A stretch of 64,000 bases of DNA from G963662905 sp963662905 (GCA_963662905.2 CAXXFD010000003.1:1240001-1304000); one strand, 5' to 3'. Positions 53,403 to 62,061 are shown, counted from the first letter of the stretch. The notes: a model not told the origin generated them from the letters alone. Numbers and translations: made by a program.

Positions 53403-54488
53403 ATGATGATGGACAGTCTGAAATATTTTCAAATAGAAGGAAAAATACAAAAGCTGGAGCCTTTGGGCAATGGGCATATCAACCGCTCGTGGCATTGTAT
53501 CAATGCCGATGCACAGGCTCCGGATTATTTTTTGCAGCAGGTCAATCATCATGTTTTCCCCAATATTCCCGCACTGACATCCAATGTGGTGCGTGCAGCT
53601 TTCCGGCTGATTGAAAGCCAGGAAAAATCATCGAACCCGGGCAAAGCAGCAAAATTCCCGCGGCCTGTCCCCACCTGGGACAAGCAGTATTATGCTGTGG
53701 ACGGGCAAGGCCGCTATTGGCGGATGTTTACCTTCACAAAAAATGCCCGCTCCTTCGATCGCACCGATTTTGAAGACATTGCCATGGAAGGCGGAAAAGC
53801 GGTTGGGCAATTCCAGAAATATATGCTGGGGCTGAATCCCAAAGGATTTCATGAGCCCATCCCTGATTTTCATAATCTGAAATTCCGCCTTAACAATTTT
53901 GACAAAGCATTGGCCAAAGCCGATGAAGCCCGAAAAGAAGCCGCCGTCCACAACATCACATTTGTGCATCAGCGCAGGAAGGAGATGGAGGCGTATTTTC
54001 AGGAGCTTGGCTCAGGCGACATCCCATTGCGCATCACGCATAACGACACCAAATTCAACAACATCCTATTCGATGAGCACGATTTTTCCTTGTGCTTGAT
54101 TGATCTGGACACGGTCATGCCCGGTTTTGTGCATTACGACTTTGGGGATGCGGTCAGGGTTTTATGCAATACAGCCGATGAAGATGAAAAAGACACCGGC
54201 AAAATTTCCTTCCGTATGGATTTGTTCCGGAGCTTTTGTTTTGGCTATAAAATTTATGCCGGTAATTTCCTGACGAAAAAAGAAAAGGCACTCCTGCCCT
54301 TCTCACCATTCCTGATGACTTTTATTATGGGCCTGCGCTTCCTGACCGATTTCCTGGAAAACGACCGCTATTATAAAACTGCCTATCCGAGACATAACCT
54401 TGTGCGCAGCAAAGCCCAGTTTGCCTTTATTGCTGCGATGGACAAAGTCCGCGATGAAATTGAAAGCTGTACAAAATCTTATTTTTAG
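53403..54488 (+). CDS. Phosphotransferase family sugar kinase, NahK-like
   Basis: 361 aa of the APH/choline-kinase fold. The N-lobe has the nucleotide loop EPLGNGHINRSWHC (~20-33). The catalytic loop is ITHNDTKFNNILFD (~211-224, with Asp and Asn positions of HxDxxxxN). The metal-binding motif is LIDLDTVMPG (~233-242), followed by YDFGDAVR. These features match bacterial N-acetylhexosamine 1-kinases and close relatives rather than antibiotic kinases. The expected reaction is ATP-dependent anomeric phosphorylation of GlcNAc, GalNAc or a related hexose. The product would feed the nucleotidyltransferase encoded just upstream. It starts at the first of three ATG-type codons (53403). Its stop directly abuts the ATG of the hydrolase gene, so they are co-transcribed. 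Confidence 0.82.
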   Translation: MMMDSLKYFQIEGKIQKLEPLGNGHINRSWHCINADAQAPDYFLQQVNHHVFPNIPALTSNVVRAAFRLIESQEKSSNPGKAAKFPRPVPTWDKQYYAVDGQGRYWRMFTFTKNARSFDRTDFEDIAMEGGKAVGQFQKYMLGLNPKGFHEPIPDFHNLKFRLNNFDKALAKADEARKEAAVHNITFVHQRRKEMEAYFQELGSGDIPLRITHNDTKFNNILFDEHDFSLCLIDLDTVMPGFVHYDFGDAVRVLCNTADEDEKDTGKISFRMDLFRSFCFGYKIYAGNFLTKKEKALLPFSPFLMTFIMGLRFLTDFLENDRYYKTAYPRHNLVRSKAQFAFIAAMDKVRDEIESCTKSYF

Positions 54489-55298
54489 ATGAAGGATTTT
54501 CGCCACAGAGCCAATGGAATAGAATTTGAATGTCGTGAAAGCGGAAGCGGCCCCTTACTGCTCATGGCCGGCGGGTTTCGTTTTACGATGGATTTATGGC
54601 CCCCAAAACTGATTGATTGCTTATCCGGGCATTTCAGGCTGGTGCAGTTTAATCTCAGGGGTGTTGCCGCAAGCGGTGATGATGACTCATCACATTCCAT
54701 TGCGCTTTACGCAGATGATATCGCTTCACTGGCGCAATCGCTCAGCCGTGAAAAAGCGGTTGTTTTTGGCTGGTCGATGGGCAGCTATGCCGCACAGGAA
54801 GCCCTGATACGTCATCCCGGAGTATTCAGCCATGCTGTTTTGAGCTGCACCAATTGCGGTGGAGAGGAGTTTATCCCCGCGGAAGAAGACGTTTACAAAC
54901 AACTGACCCGCCCCTCAAAAAGCCCCGAAGAAGCCGCAGAAAGCATGTTCCAATTGCTTTTTGGCAATGACTGGCTCACCCAAAACCGCTGGCTCTACCG
55001 CGAATTTCCCCGTCCAAAAACATTTTGCAACGAAAGCACTGCCCAAAAGCAGGATCAGGCGATTACGGATTGGCCCGGCACTTTTGAACGCCTTCCCGAA
55101 ATCAAAACACCTGTTTTGATCGTCAATGGAGAAAAAGACATCATCAACCCCAAAGGAAACGGTGTTTTGATGCAAAAACAGCTTCCCCATTCAGAACTCG
55201 TCCAAATTAGCGATGGAGGGCATGGTTTGCTGTATCAGTATCCCGAAAAAGTTGCTAATTTCGTCGCTGATTTTATTGGCAGGGATTATGCTGAATAA
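54489..55298 (+). CDS. Alpha/beta hydrolase
   Basis: 269 aa with a complete catalytic triad: Ser96 in the nucleophile elbow GWSMGS, Asp217 in NGEKDIINP, and His245 in SDGGHGLLYQ. The oxyanion region is near MAGGFRFTMDLW (~27-38), and FNLRGVAASG marks strand 4 and its loop. There is no signal peptide, so it is cytosolic. The substrate is unknown; similar proteins include esterases, peroxidase-like hydrolases and MenH-like enzymes. ATG 54489 follows the kinase stop with no gap, which suggests translational coupling, though a metabolic link to sugar activation is not obvious. Confidence 0.88.
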   Translation: MKDFRHRANGIEFECRESGSGPLLLMAGGFRFTMDLWPPKLIDCLSGHFRLVQFNLRGVAASGDDDSSHSIALYADDIASLAQSLSREKAVVFGWSMGSYAAQEALIRHPGVFSHAVLSCTNCGGEEFIPAEEDVYKQLTRPSKSPEEAAESMFQLLFGNDWLTQNRWLYREFPRPKTFCNESTAQKQDQAITDWPGTFERLPEIKTPVLIVNGEKDIINPKGNGVLMQKQLPHSELVQISDGGHGLLYQYPEKVANFVADFIGRDYAE

Positions 55299-55364
55299 AG
55301 CCAGACGCCAACAAATAACTGAAGATGAATTAATCGGGAAATCGTCCCTCAGAAAAACCATATA

Positions 55365-56090
55365 ATGAAGAAAGCAGATATTTTTTTCGCACTCGGCCTC
55401 ATCATATTTTTTGGGCCGTTTTTTATTTGCGACAGTTTATTCCAATTTTACAAAGATGCCAATGCACTGCATCCTTACGTACTGAGTTACATTAAGTTTG
55501 CGCTTCTGGCCACTCTCGGCGAAGTGATCGGGCTGCGCATACGCGAAGGCGTTTATAACCGCAAAGGCTTCGGTATTTTGCCCCGTGCTTTTGTCTGGGG
55601 TTTTCTGGGCATCCTCATCAAAATGGGCTTCACCATTTTTGGCAGCGGCGCCCCGGTAATGCTTGCCAGTATGGGCGTTGAGTTTCCTGCACAATTTGGC
55701 GGCACCGGCGGCATCCTGAAGCACAGCATACTCGAAACCACATCGTGGCTGCACGTTTTGGCCGCATTCTCTGTCAGTACAACCCTCAACTTCTTTTTTG
55801 CGCCCTTTTTCATGACCTTGCACAAAATCACGGATGAGCACATCAACAATACAGGGGGCAGCTTTTGGAAATTCATTTCCACACCCATGCCGTTCGGACA
55901 TTATATGCAAACACTCAACTGGGGCGTGATGTGGAATTTTGTTTTCAAAAAAACCATTATCCTCTTCTGGATTCCTGCCCAGACCGTTACCTTTATGCTC
56001 AATCCCGAATACCGCATCCTGTTTGCCGCATTCCTCGGAATTGTGCTGGGCGTTTTTATGGCGATTGCTGCCCTAAAAAGCAAATCATGA
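55365..56090 (+). CDS. Integral membrane protein, possibly Mpv17/PMP22-like
   Basis: 241 aa with four to five hydrophobic segments: ~6-27, ~42-56, ~73-95, ~128-150 and ~195-238. The C-terminal stretch LFWIPAQTVTFMLNPEYRIL resembles the WxPxQxxNFxxxPxxxR signature of Mpv17/PMP22 membrane proteins. That resemblance is my inference from memory of the motif, not from a search. There is no signal peptide beyond the first TM. It lies 66 nt after the hydrolase gene in the same direction and 63 nt before the aminotransferase, so it may share their transcript. Function is unknown; channel or stress roles are proposed for eukaryotic relatives. Confidence 0.65.
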   Translation: MKKADIFFALGLIIFFGPFFICDSLFQFYKDANALHPYVLSYIKFALLATLGEVIGLRIREGVYNRKGFGILPRAFVWGFLGILIKMGFTIFGSGAPVMLASMGVEFPAQFGGTGGILKHSILETTSWLHVLAAFSVSTTLNFFFAPFFMTLHKITDEHINNTGGSFWKFISTPMPFGHYMQTLNWGVMWNFVFKKTIILFWIPAQTVTFMLNPEYRILFAAFLGIVLGVFMAIAALKSKS

Positions 56091-56153
56091 GAAGGCCCCA
56101 CCAGTTCAACTGAAATCACTATCTTTATATCCAAAATAAAGACGCGAAAAAAA

Positions 56154-57479
56154 ATGAATAGAAAAGACACACCCATTAACTACGAAATCGTAACGCAGAA
56201 AATTGCAGAAAGCGGACTGGAGAATGTAGGAAAATCCTCCATCCGTGAAGTAAAAAGACTCGTTGACACCATTGAAAATGCCACGGGCGAAAAATTTGTA
56301 CGCATGGAAATGGGCATTCCGGGCCTGCCTCCTGTACAAAAAGGTGTTGACGCCCAAATTGATGCCCTCAAAAACGGTATCGCCGCACTTTATCCTGATA
56401 TCCAGGGCATACCACAATTAAAAAATGAAATTGCCCGTTTTGTTAAACTGTTCATGGACGTGGATGTGAACCCTGCCGGATGTCTGCCCACTGTGGGCTC
56501 CATGCAGGGTGGTTTTGCAGCGTTTATGACCGTAAACCGCATGCATGCCGAGCGCGAAGGAACACTCTTCCTCGATCCCGGTTTTCCGGTACACAAGCAG
56601 CAAATTAAAATCCTGGGCCAGGATTACCGATCATTTGATGTATATGATTACCGTGGCGAAAAACTGCGCGACAAGCTGGAAGAAATGCTCAGCGACGGCA
56701 AGGTTTCTTCCATTCTGTATTCCAACCCCAATAACCCATCCTGGATTTGCTTTACTGATACAGAACTCAAGATTATCGGTGAAATGGCCAATAAATACAA
56801 TGTGGTCGTTTTTGAAGATCTGGCTTATTTTGGTATGGATTTCCGTAAAGATTACAGCATCCCCGGAGAAGCGCCATACCAGCCGACAGTTGCCAAATAC
56901 ACCGATAACTATATCTTCTTCATTTCCAGCTCCAAAGCATTCAGTTATGCCGGTGAACGCATTGGCATGATGGTAATCAGTGACAAACTCTGGAACACCA
57001 ATGCGCCCGACCTGAAACGCTATTATGCCAGCGACAGCCTCGGACACGCCATGGTTTTTGGCGCACTGTATGCGCTCAGCTCAGGAACAAGCCATTCGGC
57101 ACAATATGCCCTTACTGCAATCCTGAAAGCCGTGAACAACAAAGAATTCAACTATCGTGATGGCGTTCTGGAGTATGGCGAAAAAGCCAAAATCATGAAG
57201 AAGCTTTTCACCGATAATGGTTTTAAAATCGTGTATGACAAAGACGAAGACAAGCCTGTTGCGGATGGATTTTACTTCACATTCAGCTATCCGGGTTTCT
57301 CCGGTGCCGATTTGCTGCACGAACTGACCTATTATGGCATCAGTGCGATATCATTGGCGATAACGGGCAGCACACGCCTCGAAGGCATACGTGCCTGCAC
57401 ATCACTGGTGCAACGCAGCCAGTTTCCTGATTTGGAAACACGCCTGAAAAAATTCCACGAAAACCATCCGGTCGATTAA
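56154..57479 (+). CDS. PLP-dependent aminotransferase, class I/II
   Basis: 441 aa of fold type I. The PLP-binding Lys is K261 in FISSSKAFSYAGERIG. The substrate and PLP contact motifs SNPNNPSW (~184) and VVFEDLAYFGMDF (the Asp and Tyr that bind PLP) are present. A C-terminal Arg (SLAITGSTRLEGIRAC) fits carboxylate binding. It belongs to the aspartate aminotransferase superfamily of amino-acid aminotransferases. The amino donor cannot be decided from sequence. There is no signal peptide. It is followed directly by a strong terminator, so it ends the transcription unit that may begin at the nucleotidyltransferase or kinase gene. Confidence 0.87.
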   Translation: MNRKDTPINYEIVTQKIAESGLENVGKSSIREVKRLVDTIENATGEKFVRMEMGIPGLPPVQKGVDAQIDALKNGIAALYPDIQGIPQLKNEIARFVKLFMDVDVNPAGCLPTVGSMQGGFAAFMTVNRMHAEREGTLFLDPGFPVHKQQIKILGQDYRSFDVYDYRGEKLRDKLEEMLSDGKVSSILYSNPNNPSWICFTDTELKIIGEMANKYNVVVFEDLAYFGMDFRKDYSIPGEAPYQPTVAKYTDNYIFFISSSKAFSYAGERIGMMVISDKLWNTNAPDLKRYYASDSLGHAMVFGALYALSSGTSHSAQYALTAILKAVNNKEFNYRDGVLEYGEKAKIMKKLFTDNGFKIVYDKDEDKPVADGFYFTFSYPGFSGADLLHELTYYGISAISLAITGSTRLEGIRACTSLVQRSQFPDLETRLKKFHENHPVD

Positions 57480-57494
57480 AATTTCCGGATTTTT

Positions 57495-57527
57495 AAAAAA
57501 GGCTGAAAGAAATTTCAGCCTTTTTTT
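57495..57527 (+). terminator. Rho-independent terminator after the aminotransferase gene
   Basis: Stem GGCTGAAA (57501-57508) and TTTCAGCC (57513-57520) with loop GAAA, extended by flanking A and T runs, then seven T residues. Confidence 0.92.
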
Positions 57528-57779
57528 GTGCAGTTCTTTTTTCTAAAACCTTGCTATTAAGCTCCTTCAAGCATTCCAACAACAAAAATTCATTTCTAAA
57601 TTCCTGACACAACCCAAAAAATATCCCTTCACGTATATTTTTCGCATGAAGATTTTTAATAAATTTGAAGATAGAAGAAAGCAGTAACTTAATACTTGAA
57701 AAAAGCAACTATTCTTTTGCTGCTATTTATTTATATAGACATTATAAGGAAACAAATTCATTTCACAAAAAAAGAATAC
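57528..57779 (+). promoter_or_regulatory. Leader region of the antiporter and decarboxylase operon
   Basis: About 250 AT-rich bases. No clear TTTG/TAnnTTTG pair was found; TATTCTTTTG (57709-57718) is the nearest, with two extra bases. A frame opens at TTG 57696 upstream of the antiporter ATG but encodes an unlikely extension. No other feature was seen. Confidence 0.25.
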
Positions 57780-59201
57780 ATGAACACAAAAAAGACACAA
57801 TTAAGCCTTTTCAAGCTCATAATGATAACTTTAGCTTTCATTATGAGCATACGGAATCTGCCAATGCTGGCAGAAACCGGTTGGCAACAGGTATTTTTTA
57901 TGATACTGGCCGCACTGGTTTTCCTGATTCCCAATGCACTGATTTCGGCTGAACTTGCAACCGGCTGGCCCAAAGGCGGAGGCGTATATGAATGGATCCG
58001 GCTGGCTTTCGGCGAACGCGCCGGTTTTATAGCCGCCTGGATGTTATGGGTGCAAATGTTTTTTGGAATGGTAATGATCGGCTCATTTATAGCAGCAATG
58101 TTTGCCTATATTTTCGATCCGGCTTTGGCAGAAAACAACATTTATATTGCTGCTGTTATTATTGTGATGTATTGGCTGGTGACCCTTGTAAACCTTAACG
58201 GGCTCAAATCAGCCAGTATGATCAGTTCTGTTGGCTATATTGTTGGGGTAATTATCCCGTTTATCTTTATATTGGGTTTTGGACTTGTATATTTTATGGG
58301 CAATAACCCGATACAACTACCGGATTTTAGCTGGAAAGCAGCAATTCCTGATTTCACTAATTTAGGTAACCTGACATTATTTGTAGGCATCATTTTTATT
58401 TATGCAGGTGTAGAAGTGTCATCCGTACATGCCAATGAAGTCAGAAACGTAAAGAAAAATTATCCTTTAGCAATGTTTATTGCTGCTTTACTCCTGATTG
58501 TTTTGAATATTTTTGGCGCATTCGCTATTGAAATATCTGAGCCCCGAAATGAAATCAGCCTTGCTTCGGGAATAATGCAAACTTTCACAAAATTCCTCAC
58601 CGAAGAAGGCGTTCAATGGCTCATCCCTGTGATGGCACTGATGGCCGCCATTGGTGCATTCGGACAATTGAGCACATGGGTACTCGGCCCCTCAAAAGCC
58701 ATGCACCAGGTTGCCCTAAACGGCTATATGCCAAAATGGTGGCAGACAACCAATAAAAACGGCGTGCCCATAAAATTTGTTTTTGTTCAGGCAACAATGA
58801 TTTCATTCATCGCCCTGATTTATGTAGTTGTGCCTTCGGTAAACGCTGGCTTTTTTATGGTATTGATCCTCACAATGGTTTTATATGCCGTGATGTACGT
58901 TTTACTTTTTGCATCCGCAATTAAGCTGCGCTACAAATTCCCTGAAGTTAAAAGGGCGTACCGGGTTCCCGGCGGCAAAACAGGTATTTGGATTGCCGGT
59001 GGAGTCGGAGTTTTGACAATGATATTTGTAATCGTGATCAGCATGGCGCCCCCGGCCAATCTAAAAGTAGGCAGCCCGGCATTTTATACCGCTTTCCAGC
59101 TACTGGGGCTGCTCATCTTTTTAATTATCCCGATCATTATTTATGCCCGGAGAAAGCCATCATGGAAGACTGACAACACAGACAACGATATTAATAATTA
59201 A
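57780..59201 (+). CDS. APC-family amino acid antiporter, probable tyrosine/tyramine (or glutamate/GABA-type) exchanger
   Basis: 473 aa from ATG 57780 (MNTKKTQLSLFKLIMITLAF); the frame is open from a TTG at 57696 but that extension is poorly placed. About 12 TM segments are visible. TM1 contains the APC unwound segment near MSIRNLPMLAETGW. ELATGWPKGGGVYEWIRLAFGE (split between two helices) is a strong GadC-like signature, and IYAGVEVSSVHANEVRN lies in the TM6 region. Antiporters of this subgroup swap an amino acid for its decarboxylation product, consuming a cytosolic proton. The next gene, 14 nt downstream, is a tyrosine-decarboxylase-like enzyme, so a tyrosine/tyramine exchange is the best inference. 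Confidence 0.85.
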   Translation: MNTKKTQLSLFKLIMITLAFIMSIRNLPMLAETGWQQVFFMILAALVFLIPNALISAELATGWPKGGGVYEWIRLAFGERAGFIAAWMLWVQMFFGMVMIGSFIAAMFAYIFDPALAENNIYIAAVIIVMYWLVTLVNLNGLKSASMISSVGYIVGVIIPFIFILGFGLVYFMGNNPIQLPDFSWKAAIPDFTNLGNLTLFVGIIFIYAGVEVSSVHANEVRNVKKNYPLAMFIAALLLIVLNIFGAFAIEISEPRNEISLASGIMQTFTKFLTEEGVQWLIPVMALMAAIGAFGQLSTWVLGPSKAMHQVALNGYMPKWWQTTNKNGVPIKFVFVQATMISFIALIYVVVPSVNAGFFMVLILTMVLYAVMYVLLFASAIKLRYKFPEVKRAYRVPGGKTGIWIAGGVGVLTMIFVIVISMAPPANLKVGSPAFYTAFQLLGLLIFLIIPIIIYARRKPSWKTDNTDNDINN

Positions 59202-59215
59202 ATAAGCTGAAGAGA

Positions 59216-61081
59216 ATGGACAAAAAAGAAAACTTAAAAATTGACGCCCTGTTTCTGGGACCAAAATCAGAAAATGCGAAATTCTTTAAAGAAACCCTTT
59301 TGGATTTTGTGAATGAACACATTTACTGGAGAAGGGATTTCCATCCGGAAGACGAAAGCATCATCAGTATTCACGAACAGAACGAACGGGATTTCAAAGA
59401 AACAGAAAACAAAATGCAGGAAGTGCTCAGGGAGCTTTCTTCAAAATTGAAAACCACCTCAATGCCCTGGCATTCACCACGCTATCTGGGCCATATGAAT
59501 GCCGATATACTTATGCCATCCATTATTGGCTATGTAACCGCTATGCTCTATAACCCAAATAATGTAGCTTATGAAGCTTCTACGGCCACATCGCCCATGG
59601 AGCTGGAAGTAGGGCAGGATTTCGTAAAGCTTATGGGATTTGACCCTGCCAAAGCCTGGGGGCATATCTGCACCGACGGCAGTATTGCAAATATTGAAGG
59701 ATTATGGTATGCACGCAACATCTGCTCCATTCCGCACGCAGTAAAAGCCGTGAAACCTGAGCTCGTTGACGGAAAAACCGATTGGGAACTCTCCAATATG
59801 AAAATCTCGGAAATCCTTGACCTTGCAGATAAAGTTAAAGATATCTGGGACGATGTCCGCGATCATTCGGTAAGGGGAACCGGTGTTATTCCCGGCCAAC
59901 TGGGCAAATGGATCGTTCCTCAGTCTAAGCATTACTCCTGGGTAAAATCCTGCGACATCATGGGCATTGGCCTCAACAATGTCATTGATATCCAGGTCAA
60001 TGACAACTTCAGGATGGACATTGATGTACTGGAAAAAACAATACTGGAACTCGCAGGACAAAAAATCCCTGTTCTTGGCGTTGTGGGCGTTATTGGAAGT
60101 ACGGAAGAAGGCGCCGTTGACGAAATGCATAAAATTGTAGCTCTACGCGAAAAACTGGAAAAAGAACATGGCATCTCATTCTATATCCACGCCGATGCAG
60201 CATACGGAGGATATACACGTGCCATTTTCCTCGATGAAGAGTATAACTTTATGCCGCTTAAGACTTTAAAAGAAAGGCTGCATAATGAAAATATCCTGAA
60301 AAATGATGTGGACTGGCCATGCGAAAACGTTTATAACGGTTACAAAGCACTTTCGGAGGTAAATTCAATTACAATCGACCCACACAAAATGGGCTATGTT
60401 CCCTATTCTGCGGGAGGGATCGTTGTTCGTGACAAACGGATGCTGGATGCAATATCGTTCTTTGCTGCCTATGTATTTGAAAAAGGCTCCGATGCCCCTG
60501 CATTGCTTGGTAGTTATATCATGGAAGGCTCCAAGGCCGGAGCAACAGCAGCAGCCGTTTGGACTGCTCATCGCGTAATTCCACTCAATATCAGCGGTTA
60601 CGGACGACTTATCGGTGCCAGCATCGAAGGCGGACACAGGTTCTACCAAAAGTTGGAATCCATTTACGAGCTCGATATTGATGGCACTGCAGTTCGGCTG
60701 GAAGCTTTATGCAAACCCGATTTCAATATTGTTGATTTTGCCTTTAACATCAAAGGAAATACCGATCTTGAAAAAATGAATGCATTAAATAAAGAACTTT
60801 ATGATTTGAGTTCTTATGCTTCAGGCCCGGTGCTTAAAAACGATTTTATTACTTCCAACACCAGCTTCGCCCATGAAGATTATGGCGATGCGCCTTTTGC
60901 TCTGGCAGGAAAATTGGGAATCCCAAAAGAGGAATGGGACAATGTACACAGTCTGAGGGTTATGCGCGCCTGTATCCTCACTCCTTATTTCATGTTTGAC
61001 AAAGTAACAAAAGATTACTGGCATAATTATGTTGAAAGTATGAGACATAAGCTAAAGGAGATACTTCCCAAATACCTATAG
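59216..61081 (+). CDS. tdcA: PLP-dependent amino acid decarboxylase, probable tyrosine decarboxylase
   Basis: 621 aa, the size of enterococcal and lactobacillal tyrosine decarboxylases (~620 aa) and longer than GadB (~466 aa). The PLP Lys is K391 in ITIDPHKMGYVPYSAGG, the same segment as in Enterococcus TyrDC. Further segments characteristic of that enzyme are PRYLGHMNADILMPS, NNVAYEASTATSPMELEVG, QSKHYSWVKSCDIMGIG, PVLGVVGVIGSTEEGAVD and HADAAYGGYTRAIFLDEEYNF. The reaction would be L-tyrosine to tyramine plus CO2; such enzymes also decarboxylate L-DOPA. With the upstream antiporter it would form an acid-resistance and proton-motive-force module. The family assignment is from recalled enterococcal sequence; substrate needs assay. 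Confidence 0.85.
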   Translation: MDKKENLKIDALFLGPKSENAKFFKETLLDFVNEHIYWRRDFHPEDESIISIHEQNERDFKETENKMQEVLRELSSKLKTTSMPWHSPRYLGHMNADILMPSIIGYVTAMLYNPNNVAYEASTATSPMELEVGQDFVKLMGFDPAKAWGHICTDGSIANIEGLWYARNICSIPHAVKAVKPELVDGKTDWELSNMKISEILDLADKVKDIWDDVRDHSVRGTGVIPGQLGKWIVPQSKHYSWVKSCDIMGIGLNNVIDIQVNDNFRMDIDVLEKTILELAGQKIPVLGVVGVIGSTEEGAVDEMHKIVALREKLEKEHGISFYIHADAAYGGYTRAIFLDEEYNFMPLKTLKERLHNENILKNDVDWPCENVYNGYKALSEVNSITIDPHKMGYVPYSAGGIVVRDKRMLDAISFFAAYVFEKGSDAPALLGSYIMEGSKAGATAAAVWTAHRVIPLNISGYGRLIGASIEGGHRFYQKLESIYELDIDGTAVRLEALCKPDFNIVDFAFNIKGNTDLEKMNALNKELYDLSSYASGPVLKNDFITSNTSFAHEDYGDAPFALAGKLGIPKEEWDNVHSLRVMRACILTPYFMFDKVTKDYWHNYVESMRHKLKEILPKYL

Positions 61082-61111
61082 GTATTACAATCCGCCTGAG
61101 CAAGGCGACAT

Positions 61112-61147
61112 AAAAAAAGAGCCAAAATTTATCTGGCTCTTTTTTTT
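61112..61147 (+). terminator. Rho-independent terminator after the decarboxylase gene
   Basis: Stem AGAGCCA (61118-61124) and TGGCTCT (61134-61140), extended by flanking A and T runs, then seven T residues. Confidence 0.88.
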
Positions 61148-61204
61148 ATTCATAAAGCTGAAAATGAGATAATAAGGATCACAATTTATCTCTATTCGTT
61201 TTCA

Positions 61205-61294
61205 TTATCGTGCATGCAATCCGCATTCTTTCAATTCGGGATTTTCCCACCACCACCTTCCGGCGCGGACATCCTCTCCGGGTTCAATGGAACG
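61205..61294 (-). pseudogene. Duplicated 3' end of cysH (90 bp)
   Basis: On the minus strand it encodes the last ~28 codons of cysH (IEPGEDVRAGRW ... KECGLHAR and stop). It matches 62062-62151 at 86 of 90 positions, with the protein unchanged up to the breakpoint. It lacks a start and stands alone, 857 bp from the intact end. It forms the far boundary of the HigBA-like cassette. Confidence 0.93.
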
Positions 61295-61326
61295 AAAATT
61301 ATCATTCGCTCATTTTTGAAACCATA

Positions 61327-61629
61327 TCATGTCACTGACAATCCAAGATTTTTACCCAGTCCTTCCTCGAAAATCTTAAACAAGGTAGATATTTGAATAT
61401 CAATCTTCCCGTTTTCCAATCTTGAAATATAGCTTTTCTTTGTCCCCGTTTTATGCGCAAGATCCTCCTGAGTCATTCTGGCTTCTCTTCTTGCTTCCCG
61501 CACCATTTCACCAATAATAAATGATTTAGCCCGTGCTTCAAAAGCATCTCTTTTTTCTGTGCCTACAGCACCATATTTTATATTCAGTAGCTCATCAAAT
61601 GTTTTTGCCTCTCTAATACTTTTCATCAT
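61327..61629 (-). CDS. HigA-like antitoxin, Xre/HTH_3 family
   Basis: 100 aa. A helical N-terminal part (SIREAKTFDELLNIKYG) precedes an HTH_3 domain at ~45-95: REARREARMTQEDLAHKTG, TKKSYISRLENGK and IDIQISTLFKIFEEGLG. This is the usual layout of antitoxins encoded downstream of RelE/HigB toxins. Start ATG 61629 (or ATG 61626). Its start would overlap the 3' end of the intact toxin frame by 17 nt. The pair's operator is the palindrome at 61975-61994. The antitoxin is intact although the toxin is frameshifted, so it could still repress the promoter. Confidence 0.85.
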   Translation of the reverse strand: MMKSIREAKTFDELLNIKYGAVGTEKRDAFEARAKSFIIGEMVREARREARMTQEDLAHKTGTKKSYISRLENGKIDIQISTLFKIFEEGLGKNLGLSVT

Positions 61630-61967
61630 TTAACCCTTTCATTTTAAAATATTCTTCTTTCAATTTTAAGGCATTAATAATCTCACGTTTAGGAGTTTTT
61701 CTGCTCTTTTTTTGAAACCCCTTGAAACAGAATCACAAGTTTTCCTTCATCAAAGCAACTAAAAATCCGATAACTATTATTCCTTTTGCTAATCCGAATT
61801 TCATACAATCCTTGTGTTCCTTCAATGTGTTTTAAAAACCTTTGCGGAATCCTATCCACTGTTCTTACAATCTTAAAGACATACTCAATTTTTTCCTGAG
61901 TCTGCTCATCAAGAGTAAGATAAAAGTCAATAAAATAATTCTCATAAAAACGGATCTCCCTAAGCAC
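61613..61967 (-). pseudogene. HigB/RelE-like toxin, frameshifted
   Basis: The first frame from ATG 61967 gives 92 aa (MLREIRFYENYFIDFYLTLDEQ ... ILFQGVSKKEQKNS), ending at 61689. After the run GGGG (minus strand, 61721-61718) the next frame reads GFQKKSRKTPKREIINALKLK, the usual end of this toxin family. It stops at 61613, overlapping the antitoxin start. Removing one G restores a ~117-aa toxin of normal length. The family's active-site segment (RISKRNNSYRIFSCF) is before the shift. It is either a real inactivation, a phase-variable or slippage site, or a sequencing error. Confidence 0.8.
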
Positions 61968-61971
61968 ACCA

Positions 61972-62002
61972 CAAAGTTAACAAATTTGTTAACTATATCA
62001 AA
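61972..62002 (-). promoter_or_regulatory. Promoter and palindromic operator of the HigBA-like pair
   Basis: On the minus strand TTTG (62002-61999), 19 nt, then TAACTTTG (61979-61972), both full consensus. A perfect palindrome GTTAACAAATTTGTTAAC with A and T on its flanks (61975-61994) covers the spacer and enters the -7 box. This is ideal for repression by the HTH antitoxin. Confidence 0.8.
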
Positions 62003-62040
62003 GAAAAAAAACCTGCTTCAAATTTTGTTGAGCAGGTTTT
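62003..62040 (-). terminator. Rho-independent terminator of cysH
   Basis: On the minus strand AAAACCTGCT and AGCAGGTTTT form a 10-bp stem, followed by a run of T. It lies 22 nt after the cysH stop and directly before the TA promoter. Confidence 0.85.
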
Positions 62041-62061
62041 CATAAATATTTTGAAAATCTT

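Noticed and set aside
61166..61192. GAGATAA/TTATCTC hairpin as a terminator of the HigBA cassette
   Set aside because: Only 7 bp, AT-rich, a 13-nt loop and a broken T-run. Too weak to call.
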